Part shown: positions 33,401-45,400 of the stretch, one piece after another
How the letters are laid out: each line of letters starts with the position of its first letter
Position numbering within the stretch: position 1 is the stretch's first letter
Source of the DNA: Asterias amurensis
Lineage: Eukaryota; Echinodermata; Asteroidea; Forcipulatida; Asteriidae
DNA length: 64,000 nt
Direction: 5' to 3'
NCBI RefSeq assembly: GCF_032118995.1
Contig: NC_092665.1
Coordinates: 16,140,012 to 16,204,011 of the forward strand
Notes under the pieces: model-generated
The model's database searches: none
Told to the model about the DNA's origin: nothing
The model's input: only the letters and a program-made list of their open reading frames with translations
Position numbers and translations under genes: made by a program

Positions 33401-36400
33401 AGCGCCCTTACCAGAGGAAAATTAATGTGCCCCTTTAAGAGTGAAGTTCAAGACCTGGTAACTTTAGTACCTTCTTAGAGGAGAAATTCAAGGAGAGTTT
33501 CAAGAGTTCAAAATGATCCGCACAGTTGTTTTTTTGAAATGATTTTGGGGGTTGAACAAAGAATTGACTAGAGTGGGATTCGAACCAACGACCTCCGGAT
33601 TAACGTGCCGGCGCTCTACCAACTGAGCTATCTAGCCCTATATTGGCGGTGTCCCTATTTTGTCAATATCTTTGTTCGGGGGTGCCAGTCAGTTGTTTTT
33701 TTAAAGCTTTTTAGGTCGGAAACATTAGACATACATTTTTCCAAAGCTGCAAGTATGATGCCCTCTAAAGAGTTCTTATGATTTCATTTCTGCTTCTAGG
33801 GAGAATCTTGGATCTGCTTTACTTGTCAAGAATAAGGTTACTTTACCTTATCTTGTTGATAGTCCATCGTTCGCAATTGTGTTCTTTCTTGAGTACATCG
33901 TATCCATGCCAACATCTACGCAAGACAAAAAGGTAAATCTTGTCAGTTATGTGATGAAAATATAAAAGTAACGGTCATATTTGTTTTGAAAGCGAATCAA
34001 CCAAGCAAGTCTTGTGTTGTCAAACCGGTTTAAATAGTTACATTAAATAGATTGCTTTCCTGTAGACCTTGGAAAAGCACCAAGTTTACATTGCTTATGG
34101 TACTTTTTTGTAACAGAAAACTAACGTTGTATGCTTTATAACCATTTCTGATTTTTTTCCCTTTAACTTCCAGCTTTCTGTGAGCTTGAACAGAGCACAA
34201 ACCCAAACAGTTGCTCTACGCTGGGGGGCATGGACACCGTCTTTTAAAGAGAGTACCAGTGAAGTCTCGATCCAGCTGCAAGGGGGCGCTCTACCAAACC
34301 CTGATAATATGTTAGTCTATAAGAACCTCAGCGCTGAGTTGAACGATAAGGAGATGGCTAAACTTGCTGCCGGAAAACTACAGTTTGTCTTCAAGTCCAA
34401 GGTAAAATATTTTATATCAGACCAGGATTTGAATTTGGGGGAAAAATCAACAAAACCACAGGATTTATTCAGGCCTTTAACTTTGCTCTTGAAGGGGCCT
34501 AGCAATTTTCCTCTGGAAAGGGACACTCTATGAGGAAAATATATTTGTATTGTAACTTTGCAATGGGCACCACAGCAAAAGCACAGGGCACCACGGCAGT
34601 TGCGGTTAAGTATGCAACTCATATTAAGACAAGTTCTCAAACGAACATCATCTACCCAGCAAGTACAGGGGGAAGTAGATACATATTTTAAAACCACAAA
34701 CCAAATACACATTGATACCACACCATGCAATGCCTCGAATTGCATATACAACTCTTGCTCTGATTTGTCTCTATTTTGTTGTCTACAGAGACCAGGGGGA
34801 TCCAGGCCCACATCCCCAATGTCAACCGAGCCATCAGAATCCCACAGACAATCTCTACTGGTAATGTGCTCAACTATAATCATCTTCAGCTTGTAGTTAA
34901 CACTCAACCATATCAACTCCCATTGTACATAACAGCTAGGCTGAACTAGTTTGAAAACGTCACCAGTGTGTATGTGTTTTAGCTTCATGAAGATTTGTTG
35001 TCGTTAATAAGCCTTTCTACTTTGTGTAATATTTCCCAACGGTTTGTCAAACTAATTTAAGACCTTGCTCTGGTTGAACATGTACATTGTACATTCGACG
35101 GCGCAACTGTCTGTGCTTAAAACTAAACCATGTTTTTCTGGATACTGAGCTTAGGATGGAAGGGAGTTGGGTGGGGTAGTTTGGAGGCTGGGCTGAGTCC
35201 AAATTTCATGGCAACTGCTTACCGCAGAATTCTGTGCTTACTGTCTCATATAAAACGCATGATTCTGTTGACTGCAGAGCCGAGGAATTGGGTCCTAATT
35301 TGATCTCCCTCTCTTGTGAGGTTTTGTGGTTCATGTTTAAAATCTCAAATGAGTAGTGGTTGTTCTGAGGAGAACCAGTGGTTGACAACTCAATAGTTCA
35401 ATCAGTCTGCTCTTCCTCCTGAAAATGATCAAAGAATACTGATTGAAAGTTGACTCTTCAACCACTGGTTCTTCTCTGAACCACCACTACTGAAGAGAAG
35501 TTTTACACATGATGTGACCGCAAACCTCAGATAATATTGTACTCCCACTAGGCAAAGTTTCTGATCCTACTTTTAAACCTTCCTTTGCTCAATTAGAACT
35601 CCTCTGCTCAATTGAGACTAACAAATCATACCTTTAGAACTGTTTAATACAATTGTTTCCTGATTGCCGTGGAACAAATTTTAGAAATAATTTGCATTCA
35701 TCAAACCATTCACATTTTTCTCATAATAGATTGTTTGGCCATGTCCATATTTGCAGCTACGGCTATGGCTACGGCTAGATTTCGGCGCCATTATGCCTTG
35801 AGGTATAGGACATCCTTATAGCAACACCCTTAGCGACAGCCATAGCTGTAGCTGTAGCCGCTAATTAGGACACGGCCTTTGATAAATCATTTTCTATTAT
35901 TTTAAACCCATACATTTAGCGCTTTTAGTTTACTAACTTAGATGATCATTTTGTGTTTTCCCTCCATCCTTGCATGCCACCTCTCGCTGCCGAATCTACA
36001 TCTCTGGCACATCAGACTGACTCTGAGGTAGTAATCTACTTTCTTCAAGATTAATTCAAGATGGTTCAATCATAAATGCATATTTTCTAAAGAAAACGAT
36101 TTTAAAAGACACTTAAAGGCACTTGACACGTTTGGTAATTGTCAAAGACCAGTATGCCCACTTGCTTAATTAAACCCATTTCACACATAGGTAGATCATA
36201 GCAAAAGGATATTTATTTATTTGTTCATGTTTTGTTTTGCATGTGTGAAAGACTCTGCTAGGGTTGAAACGCGCGCCATCAAGTATTTTTTGCAAAAGGA
36301 TATGTGTAGGATTCTTGTTATAAACACATTGGACGTTTCCCCCCCAAAAAAAACAGAAAGGTAGATTTCCATCAGCTGCGTCTCTTCCGTCAGTTACTAC

Positions 36401-39400
36401 TGCTACAGACCAGGCATCGATAGCGGGTGACATCATGGGTATGGTGTCAGGAAGACCTCCAATGCCTAGAAGTCCCAGAGTGCCTTCAAGGTAAGTCAAT
36501 CTCAAAGTTAAGCACCATTGACTGTGGTCAGTCGTTGGACGGGAGACCGTTCCATGTATTGTCTTTGTTGATGGCTAGATATGATACGGTTCCTTAACAT
36601 CGAGCCCATGTCTTTCAGATGGGACAAAAACCTCTAGGTCCTTGTGCGTTGTATAATGCACAAAATACCCAGGACACTAACCATGAAAGAAAAGTGGCTC
36701 ACTCCGGTGTTTCTGACTCGGCTGCATTATGAAAGTTAAAGTGACAGTCCACAGAAATGTTTACTTTTTTTGCAGACTACTTGCAGACTAAGAATACTTT
36801 TTTCATTGTTGGGAAAAGTTTTGCCTAGGGTAATAAATTGTTTGTGTTGTTTTAGGGGTCAATCCTCACCAATCGGTCATGCTCCAATCCAACCAATGAA
36901 CTTACAACCATCTATCGCGTATCCGCAACACGGCAGCCAACCAATGACGAACCAGTACGGTCACATGACAGCTTCTCAACCACCCGGCTCCCTCCATCCC
37001 ACCGGCCAGTTTCCGTCCGGCCAGTATACCAGTGACCAGTACCAGGGGAGAGGCCAGACTGGAACCCAGTCCTTGTACCCAATGGAGATCAAACACATGG
37101 AGGTAAGAGATTTATTTCTATTATATTTTTTTTATGCAAGCTCGCCCCAAACAAGGCCGAAAGTAAAACAACCACAAATTTACATTTCAATTTTGTAAAA
37201 TGTAAGTGTGTGAAGTGCTACTGCATGCCATTGCTAGCGTGCTCAACTTTTCAAAGAACCAACTCAGAGAAGACACTGTGCCGTCTTCTTCTCTCACTCA
37301 GAGAAGACACTGTGCCGTCTTCTTCTCTCACTCAGAGAAGACACTGTGAAGTCTTCTTCTCTCACTCAGAGAAGACACTGTGCCATCTTCTTCTCTCACT
37401 CAGAGAAGACACTGTGCCGTCTTCTTCTCTCACTCAGAGAAGACACTGTGCCATCTTCTTCTCTCACTCAGAGAAGACACTGTGAAGTCTTCTTCTCTCA
37501 CTCAGAGAAGACACTGCCATCTTCTCTCACTCAGAGAAGACACTGTGCCGTCTTCTTCTCTCACTCAGAGAAGACACTGTGCCATCTTCTTCTCTCACTC
37601 AGAGAAGACACTGTGCCGTCTTCTTCTCTCACTCAGAGAAGACACTGAGCCATCTTCTTCTCTCACTCAGAGAAGACACTGTGCCGTCTTCTTCTCTCAC
37701 TCAGAGAAGACACTGTGCCGTCTTCTTCTCTCACTCAGAGAAGACACTGTGCCATCTTCTTCTCTCACTCAGAGAAGACACTGTGCCGTCTTCTTCTCTC
37801 ACTCAGAGAAGACACTGTGCCGTCTTCTTCTCTCACTCAGAGAAGACACTGTGCCGTCTTCTTCTCTCACTCAGAGAAGACACTGTGCCGTCTTCTTCTC
37901 TCATTCTTCTGAAGATGAACAGAGGTAACAATTTGAATAAGCCAAAAATAAAATTATAATTTAAGAAAGTTACTTTCCATGAAGCCATGCTCGTTTGGTT
38001 GTTTTTTAAAATATAGTGGCTTATAATCCACACAGATTATATTCTGAAAGTTACAATATTTTTTTATTCCACCTTGATTTCTTAAAGCACCTCCACATTT
38101 AATTGTCTTTATAGGTTGGTACAGTTAGTACTGGAGATCAGCTGGAAGAGCTTCCCTATACACCTGTTCATGCACCCATCATGCCGGTAGGCCCACACCA
38201 CACAAGGTACTCTTCAAATTCTTTTGGGGTCTTGTTTAAGCTTCAAACAGTCAGGTTGAACCTTAAGACTTTACACAAACCCCAACACCAAGTCTAAGCC
38301 CAGGCAAAGTCAAAGTCGTGGTTTCACATGATGGTTTATGACTAAAACCAAGAGGAGAAAACTTTGTTTTGTTTTCCAACTTCAGTTTAAAGAAACTCAA
38401 TAAACCTTTCCTGAAAGTAAACTTGTTACTAGTCTTCCACTCGTTTTCTTCCCTTAAGTTATTGCCGAGCTAACCTTTTTGTTACTTCCCCCTCCCCCTA
38501 AAGTGGTCCAGGACTAAGCAGAGCCTCCTACGCTCATCTCTACCAGGCAGGGTTCGTCGACATCCTGGACAGACAAGGAGAGGTTCCGGAGGTCGTTGAC
38601 CCCTCGGATCATGTGGTCTTAAACCCGGAGCGTGAGAACAAGGATCTTCTACAGTGCAATGAGATTGTTGTAAGATTCCTGGCTGTTTCAAGGTGGGTGA
38701 GATTTCCGCGCTGGATGATTGGTTCTGTTTTGTATTTTAGCAATCTCGTCTCTTTCAAACTTTTGAGTACTATACACCTTGACTTCAGGGCCCAATTTTG
38801 TAGAGCTGCGTCAGCACAAAAAGTAGCTAAGTATAACAAAGTTATGCTTACCAAAATAAGGTTACCAGCCCTCAATGGTTTGTGCATGACCCAACTAAGT
38901 CCACTGTCTGAAACAGGAATTACATGAACATAACAGGTGTGAGTTGCCAGACAAAAAAGGATTTTTAATTTTAGCCTCTTTCTTTAGCGGTGCTTTAATG
39001 TGTTTTATTATTTGTTTTGCCACAGAATGCTTCAGTTTCAGCAGTCCGTTCCTTCCGATTCACCACGCACCGTGTTCTTCACCTTCCAGTTCTATAGATA
39101 CCCACCGGTCACGACAGAAAGGTCAGAGGTTATTCAGAATCATTTCTTTTTTTTTTACTTTACTTGCTGTTAGTATGTAAATAATCGTTGATGCGAATTG
39201 AAAAACTGAAGTGAGTAACAAAATACTTTTTGTGTTTGTAGGTTATTACTTGGGAATGTGGAGGGTAACTTGACGGCAGATTCCCACAGCTTGCCGTGTG
39301 TTCTTAAGAAGATGCAGAACGATGGGAAGAAAAATGATGAACCACCTGGGTGGACGGTAAATTTCATTTTACTTCATTTCATTTTGTATTTTATTTTATT

Positions 39401-42400
39401 TCACATCCAACAACTAAATACAGAATGAATAGGAAATGAGAAGAAGTGTGCAGTTTTATGGGAGGGAAACCCTTAAGGGGAAATCCACCTGTCCTAATCC
39501 TACTAATCCTTGGGGATAAGGGCAGGCGGCCAGTCTATGGTTATTAAAGCCAGTGTCCCCTTTAAACAGGTCCATTCATTCTACTCAAGCTAATGTGACG
39601 TTCTTTCATGACAGGAACAGCTCCGTTTCATTTCCTTTGTGCTCATGTTGTGTCCAAATCTCCCTTTGTTTTAAACTCCCTTGTTTTGTTTTTATTTTGT
39701 GTCCACAAATCCCCTCTCATGTCTGTAGCTGTTTTCCCAATTCCTGTTTGTCTGTTTAACTCTAGTAATATTTTTAATATTATTGTTTTATCATGTAAAC
39801 TTATACATATATGTTTGATGTAATTTTATTGTTAACCAAATGCCATTAGTCGATGACTTTTTATTTGGTCTTGTATTTTTATATGAAAATAAACCAATAT
39901 TGAATTGAATTGAATTGATATGACAGGTGCGATACACTGTGGATCCTTCCTTCTTAAAACCCGGTGAGGGACGGCTATTTGTGAAGTATTTGTATCAACA
40001 GACTCTCCATATTGATGTATGGGACGGAGACTCATTGCTTCTGCTGGGTTCGTCCGCCGTGGAACTCAAGGTGAGATTAAAGAGAGTTCTGAAGAGAATA
40101 GTTCGGGCTGGTCCATGGGATGGGATGAGGATTACGCCTCCTGAGCAATTAATCAAATACCTGCTTTACACACACATACACAAGTTTGCTAACACAGGCT
40201 GCAATTGGTGAGCTCCTTTTGTCCCCCTTATTTGTTTATTTATTTCCTTTATTCACCCAGGGTGAGCCAAATCAGTTTAAAGAACTGGTTTCCATTTGGG
40301 CCCTGCATAGAACAAACACTTCATCATTTTAAAAAGTAGACGGACGTAAAAGCAAAAACTGTGTAAACCTTTGGTTTTGTACACGTTTTCAAACTAGGGA
40401 ATTCACCCAACCGGGCACCCTAAAGTCCCTTGTTTTATAGGGTCATAGTTTGAATGTGTACCTACCTTTGATAGTTGCTTCAAATCATACATTTGTTTTT
40501 GTGTTTTGTTAGCATCTTTTACGATGTGGACGTGAAGCAGTGCAAATCACGCATGAACTGGATGTCATTACTACTGAGTATGGTGAAGATGCAAATGCAA
40601 TGACGGGAGATTTGGTGAGTCATTGAAGTAACCCGATCACATGAATGTGATGATAGAGGGCGCTATGTAACATTGACCTTCTTCCGTGACATCTACCGTT
40701 GCACTTAAACATGCACTGTCACATACTTGTAAATATGTTTCTTTCTGGTGGAAAACCAAAGTAATTTTTAACATTTTTTTCCATCATTTTATTTGATTAA
40801 GGAGTGTTTAGCTAGATGAATAAATTCTTTTGTTATTTTGTTTGTTTGTTCGTTGGGGTGTTTGTTTGTTTGGTTTTGTCAGATTTTGATTCATAGGGTT
40901 TGCCCCTTGAGTTCTTTGACTTTGAATGAATTTACCTTTACGTGTTAGGATTGAAGTGTGCTTGTTTGTTTTTCAGAGTTGACTTTGTTTGTTTGTTTGT
41001 TTTTAGATGAGAAGTGGTAGCGTACGCCCCGTCGGTGTGAAAGCCATTTTGAAGGGTCGACTCCATCTTCAGTTGGCCAACGTTGGGCACCGTGTTGACG
41101 TGAACGTGATGAAGGCAGGTACGATGCCTGTTAAGGCCGCTAAGGTGGTGGTTCAGGAAGATGGAAGCGGAGCTTTTCTTGGCGGGAGCGTCAACCTTGG
41201 GACTCGGCCAAGCGGTAAATCTCTCTCGATTCATCTTTATATTCTTGGTTCCTTTACCCTGAGATCACGACTTGCTTGAATCTAGAAATCAAGAGTTGAG
41301 TAATGGCCCAAACAATTAGCAACAAAACAGATTAGACTTGACCTTTTAAGAGACGATGTATTTCTGTACAATCGTCAAAATGTGTCCAGAGCTGGCAAAA
41401 ATTTACGATGTACTCTGAGAACCTTAAAAATTAAACGGAATGCAAGATGTACGATGTGATGTAAATACAAGCGTCCATGGCCACTTTGGTCATCAAAGAG
41501 TAACAATGATATTTGTTTCCCCCCATCAGGGCTTGGGTTAGCAAACCTGAGGCAAAAACGTAGCTACATGGCGTCACACATGGTGGAGACCGACAAAGAG
41601 CTGGCGTCATCCCTCCTCATGACGCGGAAGGGGCAACTTGATCAAACTGGTCAGGCCACCGGGCGGGAGGCTGACTCCAAGAAACAGAGGAAGCTTGCTC
41701 GGATGCAGGCAATCAGACAAGCTCAGAATAACGACACAAACAAAGGCCCACTCAGCCAAAGTTTACTGGTAGGTTACACCAATATCAAGATAGTTTGTAA
41801 AGACAAATTATATGCTAACAATAAGTGAGTCAAAGTTTTCTTTGGATCATTTTGAAAGAGGTAAATGTGATTTTTTTCATCTTGTCTTATCCTTAGTTGA
41901 AGAAAGAGGAGAAAGTGCAACGGACTAGAGATCTTAAGACAATTGAAATTCACCGGTAAGGACATAATGTTTTGAATTCCATCTTGATATATCCAAAACA
42001 CAACTGAAATTTTGTTTTTGTCAGAATAGAAATATATTGCGTACAGAAAAATAATTTATAAGTTGTCTGTGTGTTATGTTATCTTTCCATCAGTGACAGG
42101 ATGAAAAAAGATGGCATCCTCTCGATGTTACAATCGGCAATCACCACAGAACACATCGTCCATCCAACCTTCGGACAAGCGGAATTCTTTGAGTTCGTCT
42201 TGAGGAATCCGTACAATGTCCAGCATACCATCTCAATACAGTGGGACGAACCTGAGCTGAGGTAAAATCAAGGCACAGAAACTAGCTAAGCACATGTAAT
42301 ATGTGCTTACCAGAAACAGGTTACGAGCCAGAATATTTTTTTCCATTTTCTATTTGAAATGTTATCCTGCTGACTGTAGAATTGTTAAGGAAAGTTTTTC

Positions 42401-45400
42401 CGCTAAGTCAAACAAATATGCTTACCAGACTAAGGTTACCAGCCAAAAATACTTCATTACATGTACTATATTATGTGATTGTTGCCCTGCTAACTGTAGA
42501 ACTGTTAAGCAAAGTTTTTCTGCTATGTCAATGTCAATTTTGTAATCTATCTTGTAATAGGGAAACTGAGTGGGTCATTTTTTGTTCTGTTGTAGAATTG
42601 GAATTTTAATTTCATGTATTTTTATACTTGATGAAGAAACTATTTCCTTCAATTCAATTGATATCTCATCTGATCTCCTTTCATCTCGACCAGTGTAATT
42701 ACGGACCCCAGGGAGTGGAGACATTTCAAGCAGCTTTTTGAGACGTATACAGCCATCGAGGAGAACATGTTTAACCAAGATAAGAAGACGGACGGAGATG
42801 TGCCAGGTCTACAACTATTCCTCAGACCCAAGGAGACGGTGAACGTTCCTTTTAAGTATCAGAGCTTCAAGGCTAACCACTCCGTTCAACCACAGGTGAG
42901 GATTGTTTTATCTTCCTGGTCATAAGATTCCTCAAAGATGTCTCACACTGTAACGTGTAGATACCTGTAAAGTGAAGATGATGATGAAGCAATGTTGATG
43001 AATTTACCCTTACACTCAAGTGTATTCAGCACTGTATACTCGGCACTTTCCTGAGTTTTTTGAAAAAAATCCACAGCCAAGACAATGTTAGTTTTAGATG
43101 CCGTTTGACCAGTTAAAAGTCATCTAACCTTATACCGACAGTTTTTTTATTTTCGTGTTTTTGATTCCACATAGAAAGTTTCAAATCCTTCATATTTCTT
43201 TCCTTTTGCAGGGTCCTCAAGTCACTTCCAAACCTCACTTCAAGATTCAGTTACCTGAAGAGCACAAGGAAGTCGATCTCGCCTTGGATTCTAGAAACGT
43301 TAAGGTCAGTCTAGAGGGACAAGTTAATTCCATTCAGTTCGATAACAATAGTTAATTGGCCTCAAAATCTCCTGCAGCACTTACATTTTCTTGAAAGATG
43401 GTGATTCACAAAGTCTTTAAACCTGAATTGTAACTTCTAGAATAAGGGTGTTCAGGACCAGCAAGTCACTTTCAGGAGTTTTTATATTTTGGATATCTTA
43501 TCCCTGCTTTGTCTGGCTTACTGTTTTTTTAAATTTTATTTCTTGTTGTCAGGTATACTTCAAGACGCAGGATAACAAACCTATAGCCATCTTGTCTCTT
43601 AACGTGGAGCCTCAACCTCACGTTATCGATCAGACGTTTCGATTCAATCACCCAGAACAATCATTCCTCAAGAAGTCCATCCGTCTACCTCCATTTCATT
43701 CCACCCAAGGTAAGGAATTGTGGCTAATTTGGCTGATTGGTTGTGGGTTCGAGTCCCTCTGTCCGAGTCATTTTATACTTTTAAGAATCTTTCAGAAGTT
43801 GACTCTTTCTGGTTTTAGTGGAGCCATGACTCTGATAAGTCAATTTATTTTTGTCCCAGCTTGTTTTGAAACTGTTTTTAGTATAAATTTGCAACAATGT
43901 TTTGGTATTTATCTTGGGACCTTCCCATTTTTTTTTTTTTTTTAAAGGCTTACATCAAGGAGGCGGTGCTGTGGGGCAGCTTTTTGTCAAATGCAGCGAC
44001 GAAAATGCAATCTGTGAAACAAAGAGAGTGGTGAGTACTACATTAATCTTCAAATCAATTGATTAACAAATTCAAGAATCAACTAATGAACAATGAATAC
44101 TTTACCTCTATAAGAAATTAAATGAGATTTATTGATTTGTTTTCTTAAGCCTCCTGGTGAGCCTCAGGATGTGTACGTCAAGGTAGCGTGTGGTCTGTCG
44201 CCCTCTATCAAGAAGCTGTTCATCCTAATCTACTCGTAAGTAAATTTGCGCCATCAAACATTCTCAGATGTGGAGGACAAAATAAAAAGAATGGAAAAGA
44301 AAAGGACTCCGTTATCAAGATTGGGGTGCTCTTTGTGTAAAAAGTCTTTGGGAAACTAAAGTGCAGGAACAAAGGAAAAAAATGCTAAATTAATAAAATA
44401 AAATAAGTGGTGGTTTAGATCAAATTGAAACTTTTTCTTCTCCCTTCTCTCTGGTTTAGGACACCCTTTCTTTCCAGACCTCTCCAGACGTGGCAGTTTT
44501 ACATCCACGCTTTGCAGAGAGTAGACGTGAGTTGCGTCCAGGGACAGACAAGTCGCCAGTCCCTCATCCTCAGAGGAACGCACGCCTCTAGACTGGTTCA
44601 AAGCTTCTCCTCACATCCAAACGAAATGAAGGTAAATCAATTATTGAGGAAGAGTCTGGTAGGGTCGAAAAGCTCTGGCCATTAATTGTTTTTTATATTT
44701 ATATTTTAACTGGTTGAATATTTTCAAATGGTTGGTTAACTCACTGAAATTTGAAATTATGTAAGAGGGTTATCCTCAACACAAAAATCACAAAGTAAAA
44801 TTAAATAATTCAATTTTCCAGAAGATTGAGATACTTTCTGCAAGTGAACTGACCTAAATATTTTTGTATTTATTTGAGCAGTTGCTTCCCTCGGAGCCTT
44901 TCATGCTACTAGCCAACTCCGTCCACGAGATCCACGTAGGAGTGCGCCCTCTATCAGTTGGCAACAAGTTCATGTACATCAATGTTGTCGGTATCCTTTG
45001 AGTTAGGGAACATTTTTATCAAAAAAATGATCTGTGATATCCAAATTGTAAGTTGTGATAAGAAATGCAAACTATGATTATATTTTTTCTCAAATTTAAA
45101 CAACTTAGAACTGTGCTTTCAAGGTAAGCATTCTGGTTTGTTTTGGAAGAGTAGTCTGAAAGTGCTGGTATTTTCCTTAGCCTGGTTCATCAGACAATGA
45201 GTACCACCAGCTCATACGTTCTTGGCTGGTATGCGTGCAGTGTCGTCAGCCTGTTATATCCAAAGCCTTTGAGCTGCAGTTACCGGTGGGCGGAGGCAAA
45301 GGTTCTAATAAGGTAAGGAAGTCAGGCTAGGACAGGCCTACAGTTGTAATACGTGCATCAATTTAATAACCCTTTGGAAAACACAGTGGCTGGAAACAGT

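Noticed and set aside
33547-33692. A functional tRNA gene
   Set aside because: The tRNA part folds, but similarity to other copies continues on both sides, and a relative lies 1.8 kb away; it is a SINE.
34317-34988. A 223-codon frame antisense to NPHP4
   Set aside because: It overlaps a verified NPHP4 exon on the opposite strand and shows no domain; it is a shadow frame plus intron.
37380-37959. Stop-free frames of up to 182 codons across the 34-bp array
   Set aside because: The unit length is not a multiple of three, the same peptide words appear in all frames, and the array lies between two well-defined NPHP4 exons; it is repeat DNA.
45181-45193. Use of the acceptor ending at 45,180 for the NPHP4 exon
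   Set aside because: It would put the exon out of phase with the donor at 44,990 and create a stop. The next AG at 45,193 restores phase and the family sequence.
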